A stretch of DNA of 64,000 nucleotides, from NCBI GenBank assembly GCA_964020155.1, contig OZ026546.1, forward strand, positions 2,199,400 through 2,263,399, in the 5' to 3' direction. The notes below the pieces were generated by a model that worked only from the letters and a program-made list of their open reading frames with translations, was not told where the DNA came from and ran no database searches. Position 1 is the stretch's first letter. Every line of letters starts with the position of its first letter. Source of the stretch: Chondrilla cf. caribensis. Lineage: Eukaryota > Porifera > Demospongiae > Chondrillida > Chondrillidae. Position numbers and translations under genes: made by a program. Shown here one piece after another: positions 49,401-59,795 of the stretch.

Positions 49401-52280
49401 TACATCAGCTAGGAATGTGTTACCTAAGTTAGCACAATGTATGGAATAGCACAAATACTCACATGTAAATTTAGTAGTTTAGGACATGTATACAGTACAT
49501 GATAATCTACAACATAATAATAATGTACAACATACGTACCTTCCAATGTTGTGAAATTGAATGTTGCCGGTGAACTCTGGCTCACCACATTTATCAATGC
49601 TCGAACATCCACTTGATAACTTGTATTACTGCTGAGATCAGATACAGCATAGTTAGTAGTAGCTCCTGTGGAAGTCACATTTCTTGTTGTCATCAGGACA
49701 TTATCACTGAACACTTCAATCACGTAGGTTATTTGATTGTCACTGAGCCCTTCACATAGTCCATTTGGTCTCATCAGCACAATGTCAATACTGTTGTCAG
49801 ACACAGTACCCTGGGTCACACCTGGTGCTGGAACATCTGCAGAAATGATGGACAGAACAAGATAGGGATGGCTGGAGTAAGAAATGATTGAACTAGCCAA
49901 CAGAAATATGTAAAAATTGGGATCCCCTACAATGCTTTAAAGGATACATGATTTCAATAAAATGATTGCAAAATAAGATTATCATTATAATATTGTCAAA
50001 TTACATATGTATATGAAAGAACTTGGTAGCTCTATATATAGGGATTATGATGGAGAATTGTACAATATTCATATGAAATACAAATTCCACAAAAGTGTTA
50101 GGAAGGCAGGCAGAAAGTTGGAACAGACATACCGTTATAATAAAAGTATCAAAGCAGGAATTGCATATGCAATAGACACAATATACTGCCTGCTGCATTT
50201 AGTTCTGGAATAGTTACATTTCAATATGCTTATCTTGATCATTCCCACAATCTGCCTATTCCGGGCATCCCTATCTTGTTACGTCACTTTTGGGGTTGTG
50301 ATCCGTACATAATGTTCTCTTTATCCATAAACTAATCTAGGGATATGTTACAGGATGGTGATGAGTTTTATGAGATTAATTGACATAGTACGTATACTGT
50401 ATATAAAATTGAATGACATCATAACGCTACAATGTAAAAACTCTGAATTGCCAAATGCAATACACTAGGAATGACCAGCTCAATGGCCTATCACATTCAG
50501 GTATAAAATAGCTTGTGGTTTGATGATTTGTATGATGCAAACCTGTCATAAACTAGTAATAATAATAATAATAGTGCTTCGAAAGCCTAATAGTGGTATC
50601 CAAAAGAGTATACATGCAAAGCAGTGTTTTTATTTTTGATTTCTTGAAGCTAAGCTAAGTTAGTATTGTTATCAAAAATGTCTTCAGGATCATCTTTGGG
50701 TATTAGTCTAAGTAGCTATATGAGACATCCACATAACAATGAAAGTGTAATTTTATAATAGTGCAGCTATAGTTTAAGTGAGATTTCTTTTGAAGTGGCG
50801 GTGAGTTTATGAACGGTTGATTGATGCTATGAACAACATACAGTAACCAACAATGAAAAATTCTATTTAATCATTGCAGCCTTTAACTTTAATTCTTGCA
50901 CTGGGATAGTATGTCTCAGTTATTTTGATATTCCCCTTATACTACACATCTGATGATAACAAAATGAATTCCACCAACGTGTTTTTCTTAAGTTTTATAT
51001 AATAATGAAAATAATTTAATGCCCATCAACATTCTAATGTTATTATGCATGCACCTATACATGCGTACTTGCATAAGTGTCATGAAATATAATAAGTGTC
51101 ATGAAAATTATAATTATTGTTATCATTACTCCTCCCATGCAGCATTCCTTCACAACATATTTTATACAAAACATCATCTCACTTACTATTGACAACAGAG
51201 ATACTTTCTGCTGTTGATGGTGGTGTTTGCCCCAAGTTGTCACCATTCGCAGCTGATGCTGTTATCCTACAGGCAACAGAGGACACTCCCAAATTAGTAA
51301 CATTGACAATGTTCAGTCGTTCTTCCACTGGTTCCATGTTCACAGCATCAATACGTCCAGCAAACATGCTATCCACAGCATCCCCACTAAGGAATGTTGA
51401 ACCACCATCAAAGGACCATATTGTGATAAGAGTAGCAACTGTTCCAGTGAATCCTGAATGTGTACATGATATGAATGGAGGTCCTTCTTTCAGTTGTTGA
51501 TCGCCAAAACAGAATCCACTACCACTGGCATAGTTAGTACCAGTCAGCATTGCTGTTTGACCTAAGAATTGTGCAATAGAAAATAATTATGATAATTATG
51601 AATATCACAAGGCAAAATTTTTCCTTGCGGTAGTAGACTTGTATTACGTATACATATATGTTGGTGATCTTCAATGTCTTATTAGCAGTAAAATTCCATG
51701 ATACAGTAGTTTTCTTTGTCAAATCTTTTAACAAACTCAGTTTATATATGCATACATATTATCTGTTCGATTAGCTAGGGCAACGGAAGAGCATAGAAAA
51801 TTACATAGGAGAATTGGCATCAACATGCAGTGAGATAGGATGTCATTGAAGTGTTAATGCAGGTGAAGGGTCAATACTGAAAAGTACTGAATATAATGGA
51901 ATTACCCCCTGGCTTATGTATATTATATACCTAAACTATGTATATTATTCACCCTTGATATAGCTATAGCTACAATAATGTAACTAACAATAAAATTAAA
52001 AGATAGCAGATGAATTTTTCACCAGATAGTTCGACAGTTCGTTGTTCGGTACATACTGTAATTGAATGTACACACGAACAATGGACAGTATTGATATGTA
52101 TACATGTGATGTTGTGTATATTTTGTGAAAGTTTACACACTATATATAGAGATTACATTACTGTAAACCAAAGTCACTGCATTTTAGGCAGGTGTGTGTA
52201 CCTTGTACTGAATAATGCTGCAGTAGAGACAGTAGAAAAAGGTGACCAACCACACACAGGCTGTTTACTGAGCTTGTCAT
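40410..52280 (-). CDS. gene D: long Ig-FN3-EGF receptor with four-tyrosine tail, ~418 aa
   Basis: Minus-strand exons are 52280-52202 (signal, MTSSVNSLCVVGHLFLLSLL), 51561-51187 (Ig-like), 49836-49540 (FN3), 45760-45623 (EGF, DFDECNNASTNNCSHNC), 42187-42134 (18-residue Ser/Thr/Pro stalk), 41518-41417 (membrane span VVIVVPIVAVIILVVLVV then MKKKHG) and 40621-40410 (tail, TAG stop). All are phase 1 with GT-AG sites, and the sum is 419 codons. A further EGF exon at 47551-47420 fits the phase but lacks an acceptor AG and is left out. The tail has YEDP, SPAYQTV, YYYPER and SPAYQPL motifs, two near-repeats of the B/C tail. A CACAATGTTCACTTCTAG-type acceptor precedes the EGF exon. A surface signalling receptor is inferred. 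Small exons I could not see may exist between 45623 and 42187. Confidence 0.75.
40650..40975. other. GC-rich island inside the last intron of gene D
   Basis: This 0.3-kb stretch is CpG-rich (ggcggcgccccgtgc, gtcgttcgcatcttcgctgg) within very AT-rich intron sequence and is bounded by tatatatata on the right. No coding domain or clear Pol III box set is visible. It could be a SINE or other insert, or an internal promoter. Confidence 0.35.
43957..44001. repeat. short palindromic repeat, family CAAGTAATT
   Basis: Counterpart of 3057-3101 in the duplicated block; the right end has one change (aattatttg). Confidence 0.55.
44363..44593 (+). pseudogene. HIRAN-like domain relic, copy 2
   Basis: YKEIWDATIGEELQCLSESD, then NRYAVAMK, a TGA stop, NDDIVGHVPRKISRVCALFL and CTIAGSRRNYNKTKSEV to a TAG. 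This copy is better preserved than the one at 3462, keeping VGHVPRKISRVC and a single frame apart from the in-frame TGA, which could come from one CGA to TGA change. The upstream part of the source protein is not recognisable. It lies antisense in an intron of gene D. Confidence 0.55.
46683..48607. other. 1.9-kb segment present only in the D block
   Basis: The flanks align with copy 1 on both sides (junction near 5703 there), but this segment has no counterpart, so copy 1 lost it or this copy gained it. It contains the acceptor-less EGF exon at 47420-47551. Because that exon is a real family module, loss from copy 1 is the simpler reading. Confidence 0.65.
47420..47551 (-). pseudogene. EGF exon of gene D without a splice acceptor
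   Basis: The translation VHECNSANTNNCSHNCTNTI, then GGYVCSCPNGYN..., has all six EGF cysteines and is exactly 44 codons, phase 1. The donor is GTCAGT. The expected acceptor reads ttttcgca directly before the exon, so the AG is missing, apparently by loss of one G. The calcium-binding DxDEC start has decayed to NVHEC. The exon is probably skipped, which keeps the reading frame. Confidence 0.7.
48709..48764. repeat. short palindromic repeat, family CAAGTAATT
   Basis: Counterpart of 5813-5869 in the duplicated block, slightly degenerate in the centre. Confidence 0.55.
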
Positions 52281-52905
52281 TGTTCTGGTGTGATAATATG
52301 AATATGTGGTAATGTACTTCAACCTCTGCAGTGAATATAAAATGAAGGAATAAATATGATAGAAAAAATGATATAAAAAGTGAGTAAACTAATCGAAATC
52401 AAAATCAATAAAATTAATATTATAGGTCACATGCAAAATATTCCAACCACAGGCATGCAGACATGAATTATTAGCGATTATCAATTTCATTCAGGTTGAA
52501 TGCCTGAAACCTGATTTTCTGTTCCTTGTACACGCACACAGACACAAACTATTACCATTAACACATGTCTAAGTTATTCAGAGGGCAAATGAAGGGAAAT
52601 ATATCCAATTCACTGATTCAGGGTGTAATATTATAGTGTTCAATGAATAAGATGTTATTTCCTTCATTTCGCAGTCTGGAAACTTTCACAAGTGTAAATT
52701 AGAATAGTTAGTATGGGAAGATGTTCACGAGAGTTAGAACGAAATTACTCACGATAACTCTACTTGTTTTTAACTTTATTCAAAGTAAAGTAAATTCAAC
52801 AAACTCCTCACCACTTTTAGATACGACCCTTATCTCCAACACTACCAAGTTTGAAATAAAACCATCTCTGTTTGATGTAGCAATAATTTGAATTTACTTT
52901 ATCAT

Positions 52906-52968
52906 AATTGAAATTATATCATTATCAATGATACAGATATAATCATTGATAATGATATAATTTCAATT
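52906..52968. repeat. AT-rich perfect hairpin
   Basis: Counterpart of 10829-10887 upstream of gene D, ends aattgaaattatatc and its complement. Confidence 0.6.
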
Positions 52969-53984
52969 AAAATGATAAAGTAGAAATAGAACACAAATAA
53001 CTTTGAATTTAGCACCGAACTTGCACATGTACCATTTTATTGTGCAACCTGTTACAATGTTGCTGGGTCGAGTGATATAATTGTGATTGATTCTTGTTTG
53101 AGCTTTTCTTGATCTATGATATCATAATGCATGTACCTCAACACCCTACAGAGTGATTCAAAATAACTCTAAAGATAACTTTCTTTGATATAGGTTTAAT
53201 CCCTAGGCATAATACCGTGCAAATTTCTCATAAAATATGCCTGCTGTTCAAGTGGTTTACAATGCCTCCGACTTCTCGCATTAAGTTCATGGGTAGCTTG
53301 ATATGGGAGGCATATCCCTGCGTTAGGAGTGTTTTCATTGGCGCTCACAATCGGTTGCCATGACGTTGGATATATGAGTGTTTGGCGACGAAGGTGCAGA
53401 AAGTGAACTGCTACTCCAACAGATCACTTTCTTTCGGGTTATTCCTGCCAACGTTTAGTAGATATCAAACTATTCTCGTAATGGGCAAGTTTCAAGAGGA
53501 GTCACTTTCGTTGCAGATCTGTGCTAGAACAATAACCAAAAATTAACGGCGAAAATGGCAGTTTTTGAGCCATAACTCAGGGTAAACTTAACGGAATTGA
53601 AAACAGAATGTACCATTGGATAGAGCTAGCCAATTGACATCTTCAATCCAGGTTTGAACGAAATTGACCACCTTCGATTTTATTCATTGTTACCCCTAGA
53701 GAGAGAAAACGTCATTATTATTCATGACAATAGATGCATCCATGTAATCTTACATCATGTGTAAATTAAACAATAATGTAAAATGAAATGAATGAATACA
53801 CTCAGACACAGGCTACAACACAGTAAAGTGTGGACCTGGCAAGCAAATTGAAACTAAAAAAAAGAGAAATTGTGTGAGAGCAGGAAAGAGAGAAAAGTGT
53901 TAAAAGATAAATTGATGAGAAGTGATAGATTATTGATGGGAGTGATAATGAATTGATGTGAGTAAATGTGAATGGAGGTGAGAT

Positions 53985-54965
53985 ACAGTTAGATCAGTGG
54001 GGTATTTTAACTCCAAGTGGTGCTTAATGTTGCGTTAAAGATATGGGCAGAGCAGCTGATTGCGATTTTGCTTAGTTCAAGCAGAGATTTAGAGATAGAT
54101 TCCTATACTTTTGATGGGATTATCTTATGTAGAGTATAGACTGATTAGTTCGTAAAGTGTCCAAGTGCTCCAAATTCGATTGTAGCTAAATCAGCAGTAT
54201 AGTTTGTGGACTCCAAATCAGTCAATAGGGATAGATAGCTTTTCTTAGATTCTTTTCTTGTCTTGCATTCTTCAAATTTTGCACCGTGTTGGTATGGACT
54301 GTCAGTTCCAGCAGTTGGACATGAGTCCTTTCGATTACCATGATGTCAGGACGAGCGGTTGTGACAGTAAACGAGGGTGGAATTGTGCTAGGGGGGTTAT
54401 CGCTAGCTCGGTACCCCCAAAAGATCTGCATAGATGATGTTTTCAGATGGCAGGTGCGATTTCAGAATCTTCACAAGAGTTGGAAGGGGCATCAAATGTA
54501 GGCTTAAAATAGTTGAAGCATGTCTCTGCAGAGAATTGGGGGGTGGCCTTTTTGTGTGTTGATGACATACAGATTTAGAGAAGGACCAGGGGTTAGCATT
54601 GAAGGCCTTCTCCTTCCTAAGGGTGTTTCTACCGGGCTCAGTTCTTGAGGTGGCTTTGACCACTTTATTATGTGCCCGTACAGCGTTTAGAAATTCTCTA
54701 GGATTGTGTCTAAAATCTCGCCTGAGCTTGTTCTTAGCTTTAGCTAACCTCTCTGTGAGTTTCACCATAGCTCTGGGTCTGTGCGGTCCTTTCTGTGTCT
54801 TGGTGCGTTGTGAGATGTGAGGAGATTAGATCGGCAAAAACCTCTGCGGCTTCTACAGCTGTTATTTCTTCTCTGGCTAAGGATACATGGATGGGTGAAA
54901 TAATAGCTCGAAACTCATCGTCTAATCGTTTATAATCGACCAGTCTTGAGTATCTTGGATATCTG
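53985..54965 (-). pseudogene. retroelement ORF2 remnant with reverse transcriptase deleted
   Basis: Read on the minus strand from 54965: RLVDYKRLDDEFRAIISPIH, then a frame change, MVKLTERLAKAKNKLRRDFR, RAHNKVVKATSR, NPWSFSKSVCHQHT, FSAETCFNYFKPTFDAP (the linker that precedes reverse transcriptase in LINE-like ORF2). It passes directly to SENIIYADL / GYRASDNPPSTIPPSF and a TTARPDIMVIERTHVQLLEL segment, the C-terminal tail. The polymerase core is absent, so an internal deletion is inferred. The frame crosses 54391, where homology to copy 1 stops, which shows that copy 1 was shortened. Confidence 0.6.
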
Positions 54966-54974
54966 AGTATATAT

Positions 54975-55921
54975 ATGATGGCGCGAACAAAGATGGCTCC
55001 TCCAAGGACAGGGAGTAAAGGCAGTACCGGTAAAGCACAAGGCAAAAAGGGAAGACACGATAAAACACAAGACGATGATTTGGAGGACCCTGGCAGTTGT
55101 TTCTGTGAAACTATAAGAGGCGGAGATGTAGTGTCGTGCGATTCTTGTCAACGTTGGTGCCACCCGTCGTGTGTGGGCTTGTCGACGGTGATGTTTAAAG
55201 TCATGAGCGAGTCTGAAGCTCCTTATCTCTGCCCTCTGTGTGTCCTCTTAAGATTCTCTAAAGAAGATTCAACTACGCAAGGGAGGAGTGCTATTAAGGC
55301 GGATATTCAGCGTATTACGAGCGAATTTCAGACAATAAAAGAAAGCGTCGACAGGCTGACAGAGCAAGTGAAAGGCTTGAGTAACGCATCATCCTCTTTG
55401 AGTGCTTCGAAGAACACACACGGGTGACTCAAGCTGGAACAAGTTGCATCAACCATGAGAGAACAAGAGAAGAGAATCGAAATACATGATCGCCAATTAC
55501 GTAGTAAAAATATAGTCATTTACGGTCTGGATGAGGAGGATAGTCATGGCCCAGTCAGACAATTTAGAAGCATGCTTAGTGACAAACTTGGAATGGAGTC
55601 AGAGCAGGTCAGCATCATAGAAGCATTCAGGTTGGGGAAGAAGGGGGATAGCAATATCCGTCCTGTACTAGTGAAGTTGAGAGATGTGCAGTGTAAGGTA
55701 GACATCATGAACAAGTGCCATCTATTAAAAGGGTCTGGAATCTTTATCAACAATGACTACACAACTCTCCAGAGGCGAAATATGAGAGCATTGGTGGCAA
55801 GGATGAAAGAAGCAAAGAATGACGGATATATACTCGTCGTGGTGTTTTAATGGTAGACGGTATCGATATGGGCTCTGTTGATGCCATGGAGCTAAAACTT
55901 GATGTTGAAAATGAGATATAG
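54975..55921 (+). pseudogene. LINE ORF1 with PHD finger, ORF1-only (half-LINE) relic
   Basis: Starts MMARTKMAPPRTGSKGS with a basic N-terminus. Next is a PHD finger (CFCETIRGGDVVSCDSCQRW, later CHPSCVG and CPLCVL), a coiled coil (TSEFQTIKESVDRLTEQVKG), then the ORF1 RNA-binding core (LRSKNIVIYGLDEEDSHGPV...). An in-frame TGA at 55425-55427 and a frame change near 55825 break it; the end VDGIDMGSVDAMELKLD runs to the TAG at 55919-55921. About 200 bp of non-coding sequence and an (AAT)n tail near 56101 follow, with no ORF2, as in ORF1-only LINEs. It is head-to-head with the ORF2 remnant at 54965. Exact inverted copy at 59796-60742. Confidence 0.75.
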
Positions 55922-56588
55922 GTATCCATCGATGATTCATTCAACCATTGCAACTCTATCTCAAGATTTACAACTACCTTATTGATCAAAGTTGTTTTCA
56001 TTTTGAGTTGAATTTATAACTTTTCTTTTCTGATGTGTGTCGTGCTTCATAGGGTGGCTGATACCCTAGTGCAATTTTGCATGTAGCACGTTAATATCAA
56101 ATAATAATAATAATAATATATCTTGAATATCTTGAATAGGAAGGCAGCCACTAGTCGCTGCGTTGCGTTGTGGCGCCAGGTGCTCTTTGTTTGAAGTCAA
56201 TAGCTTCAGTACTTTCCGAGATTCGAGTGTCCGAAAATTGATTTGTCCGATTACTGATTGTTTACTCTACTTTTAATTCTCGCTGCTCATTCAGCCGTAT
56301 GTTGACGGTTCAAGCCGAAATACGAATATGTGTTAGGAGACGTGAATGGCTAGCATGCAGGGAGGTTTTCAATTACATCTAACAGAAATTGGCAGGGAAA
56401 ACCTACCCCGGCTGAATTCCCATTACTCGCGGCCGAATTTACGTTTTTTGGTCATTGATGGCGAGGAAAAAGAATTTTCTCCTACAAGTGACATTAGTGC
56501 AAAATTTCTATCGTACATAGTCTATGTATTCACGGAGAACTAGGTGGCCAAATTTTCATTTTTTACTCTCTAGTCCCCGAACAGAAAG

Positions 56589-57717
56589 GCTTCGAATCGA
56601 AGATAACCTGTAATCATATTATATGCTGTAATATACGTAAATGAAGCCAATTTCCAACTTCATACACTCACTACTAAGCTATTCATGCACTGAGTTACTT
56701 TAAAATAGTTGGGCGAACTGTATAGAATTGCATAGTTATAACTGCCGTGATCCCACTTTTATTGAACCCTTTTATCAATGAATTTGTCATTAATCCATAA
56801 CACTTACCTCGAATTGAATGGGCGAGCTCGAAATTATATTTGTAGGAGTAAATAGGCCGATTTTAGTCTTCTGATGGAAAAACACGACCACCTATCACTG
56901 TACCTCCGAACAAAATGGCTACCACCACGTGGGCAATTGAGGGTCTGCACAGATGAGGACTAAAATTACAGCAGCTATTTATGACGTCATTGTACATGTT
57001 GTGGGTACGAGAGTTAACATCATTGACGGTAAATCTATTTCCACTTCTTTTGTGCCTTATTGTGTACTAGAGGTATGCTTTTAGACTGGAGCAGAATGAT
57101 TTTGATATCTAGTATCCTTGTAACTGAACTAGAAGGCATATCACCTAATTATCGGATCCAGTTATGGGTTAACATCAATGATCATTGACGGTAGATCCAT
57201 TTGCACTTCTCTTGTGCCCTATTGTGTAAAGTATGATGACTGGACTGGAGCAGGATGAATTTCTGTCCATCATCCTGAATGAATCATCCTGCTCCAGTCT
57301 TTTAGACACCTTGTTGCTAATTAAAACTAAAAGGCGCCGAAAGGGGATTGAGGTGCGTATCACCTAAATTATGATCTCGTTGTGGGTTTATTAAATTATC
57401 TCATCCAGTTATGGCTTAACATCAGTGATCATTGATGATAAATCTATTTAATTTGCACTTCATTTGTGCCGTATTGTGTAAACTATGATTTAGACTGAAT
57501 TTGCCGAATCATCCTGCTTCTGTCTAAATCATACTTTACACCTGGTAACCGTAGTATAGATTGTCTATGATTCCACCAAGTAATGGTCAAAGAATTTGAC
57601 GGCTTTAGAAGGGGCTTGACCATTTGACCATCCATTGTAAAGGCCTTTGACCCCTTGACCACAGTATCTGAAGGGCCTTAACCTCTTGACCACATCTTGA
57701 CCGTGGTCACGGACATG
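56589..57717. other. left part of the palindrome spacer
   Basis: No gene recognised. Three diverged units of about 200-230 bp (near 57010, 57170, 57420) share atcattgacggtaaatc, cttttgtgcc, tattgtgta and a hexamer-rich gactggagcaggatga segment. A 16-bp inverted pair gactggagcaggatga/tcatcctgctccagtc flanks 57245-57299. A short tandem of tttgacc/cttgacc lies at 57590-57710. Confidence 0.6.
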
Positions 57718-57765
57718 ATACATAAGCATACGAGGTAATATCCCCTTGGAACTGCTGCAAGCTAC

Positions 57766-58351
57766 ATGGAGGTGATATCGCTTTCTGTGAGATTGTGTGT
57801 CGTGTTTAGCACATTTTTCGTCGTCGAAGGTAAGTCAAGTGTTAGGCACTGTAGAGTTTGTATTATGATTATACTATTAATTTTGTATTTCATAATTTAA
57901 TTTTTCGGCAATCCTAACATCGAGATCATTTCTATGTAGATGTTTCTTTCTCAAAAGTACTTTTTAGTGGTATAATGACTGGGTGTATTGTGGGTGATTA
58001 TCACCAGACAAACCTGATTCCTTGAAATCTACTGTGTTACTTGTGTTCTTCCAGGTCCAGTGACACTAGATGGTACGGTACCGTTGGATAGTGGTAGTGA
58101 AGTGACTTTTACTTGTAATGTAACTGGTCTATCAGCTGTGTGGACTATCAGTGGATTGAATAGGATAAGTGTAACAGGAACCACTGAACAATTTGCAGGC
58201 AACAACAATTCTATGATCACTACTACTGATACCAGTGGTCTCACTCAATCCTCCACTATCACTGGATTTACTACATCAGACAATGGAGGAACTATTCAGT
58301 GTGTTAACCTAGCTGATGGTAGCCTTCAGGGAGTGGCTAGTATAAAAGTAG
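57766..58351 (+). CDS. plus-strand Ig receptor gene P2, 5' exons (truncated by inverted arm)
   Basis: Exon 1, 57766-57829, encodes a signal peptide (MEVISLSVRLCVVFSTFFVV) and ends in GTAAGT. Exon 2, 58055-58351, is a 99-codon, phase 1-1 Ig domain with both cysteines (FTCNVTGLSAVWTI... and DNGGTIQCVNLADG) and GTGAGT donor. This is the healthy version of gene P1. Downstream exons cannot follow, because normal sequence ends at 59120 and the inverted arm begins. It would encode a secreted or surface Ig protein if completed elsewhere. It is divergent from gene D (start 52280), 5.5 kb apart. Confidence 0.7.
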
Positions 58352-58664
58352 GTGAGTCATCATAGGTAATGTCAACAAAATTAATGTGCTAGGTGAGTAT
58401 TGTAAGTAATCCCCATCCCAATCCATAACTTAATGAGTGACCATAGCTAATCTGCAGTAAGAGTACTCCATTACAGCATTATTTTTTTTTCAATAGTGAA
58501 TTGTAAAATCCACAAAGAAACATTTAACATTACGCAGTAGAGTGAAACAATTTGATTCAATATCAATGAATAAAATTTGAAAGTTGGGTGTAAAATTGAA
58601 ATCCAATTCCCAATGGGAAATGTGCATGTAATTATGTATGATCGGTGCAGTTAAAATTGCAGAA

Positions 58665-59120
58665 AGAAAATGGTGGAAATGTAGGAACCTAGGCAACAGT
58701 TCTGAGAAATCATTTGGGCCAACCATCATTGCAAAGGGTTCAGATTATACACAAGGGTTTAGATTTCGGGTGGGTTATATCTTTTCTGACTGTCGTGATA
58801 AAGCTCAGTGCACTACCCCTATTGTGATAGTAATTTAACTATTGCAATAATCCCCTAATCAATACTATTGCTCATGATTATACAAAAAGGGTTACAATCT
58901 AATGAAGTTAAGATGTTTGTCAACTGATACTGTACTGTAGTTAGCATTTCATTATTTTGGGCACGTCAACTCAATTCTCAATTAATAACTCAATTTACTC
59001 AACTAACATTGGCTTCATGTATGTACGTATGTGTGTTATTACCAACAAAATTCACAGTGATTTATGTACAGTATACAGCGGATGCATGTACTAACATGCC
59101 CTGTCTGCATACACATATAT
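58665..59120. repeat. tract identical to 13365-13821
   Basis: No mismatch found by eye over about 456 bp, ending exactly at the junction with the inverted arm (eight unmatched bases gttctttt, then the arm). Sequence immediately upstream of 58665 has the ordinary divergence from copy 1. Confidence 0.8.
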
Positions 59121-59795
59121 GTTCTTTTCTTTCTGTTCGGGGACTAGAGAGTAAAAAATGAAAATTTGGCCACCTAGTTCTCCGTGAATACATAGACTAT
59201 GTACGATAGAAATTTTGCACTAATGTCACTTGTAGGAGAAAATTCTTTTTCCTCGCCATCAATGACCAAAAAACGTAAATTCGGCCGCGAGTAATGGGAA
59301 TTCAGCCGGGGTAGGTTTTCCCTGCCAATTTCTGTTAGATGTAATTGAAAACCTCCCTGCATGCTAGCCATTCACGTCTCCTAACACATATTCGTATTTC
59401 GGCTTGAACCGTCAACATACGGCTGAATGAGCAGCGAGAATTAAAAGTAGAGTAAACAATCAGTAATCGGACAAATCAATTTTCGGACACTCGAATCTCG
59501 GAAAGTACTGAAGCTATTGACTTCAAACAAAGAGCACCTGGCGCCACAACGCAACGCAGCGACTAGTGGCTGCCTTCCTATTCAAGATATTCAAGATATA
59601 TTATTATTATTATTATTTGATATTAACGTGCTACATGCAAAATTGCACTAGGGTATCAGCCACCCTATGAAGCACGACACACATCAGAAAAGAAAAGTTA
59701 TAAATTCAACTCAAAATGAAAACAACTTTGATCAATAAGGTAGTTGTAAATCTTGAGATAGAGTTGCAATGGTTGAATGAATCATCGATGGATAC

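Larger units (their letters stand above)
51718..56588 (+). repeat. left arm of giant inverted repeat
   Basis: Every position checked pairs with the reverse complement in 59129-64000: paired coordinates sum to 115717 inside and 115718 outside a 1-base length change in a C/G run near 54541/61175 (6 versus 7). All long frames in the two arms are identical in sequence except the one crossing that run. The inner end is sharp at acagaaag (56588). The outer end is not seen, because the window stops while the arms still match. Confidence 0.95.
42350..59120. repeat. segmental duplication block, copy 2 (D block)
   Basis: Partner of 1345-13821, same orientation. It contains gene D exons 1-4, the HIRAN relic, palindromic repeats, the retroelement remnant and the divergent Ig gene P2. 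It is longer because it keeps 46683-48607 and 54391-57717, both missing in copy 1. Homology ends at 59120, eight bases before the inverted arm begins. Confidence 0.85.

Noticed and set aside
49094..49432. 112-codon plus-strand open frame with a hydrophobic start, antisense in gene D
   Set aside because: The counterpart near 6207-6535 carries indels that destroy the frame, so selection for this protein is unlikely.
50007..50213. 68-codon open frame (YRDYDGELYNIHMKYK...) also seen at 7112-7300
   Set aside because: Preserved in both blocks only as far as general DNA identity predicts; no domain, no context.
51117..51500. Long plus-strand frames opposite the Ig exons (also at 9053, 21594, 34516)
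   Set aside because: They are antisense shadows of the Ig exons, which have the splice sites and domain pattern.
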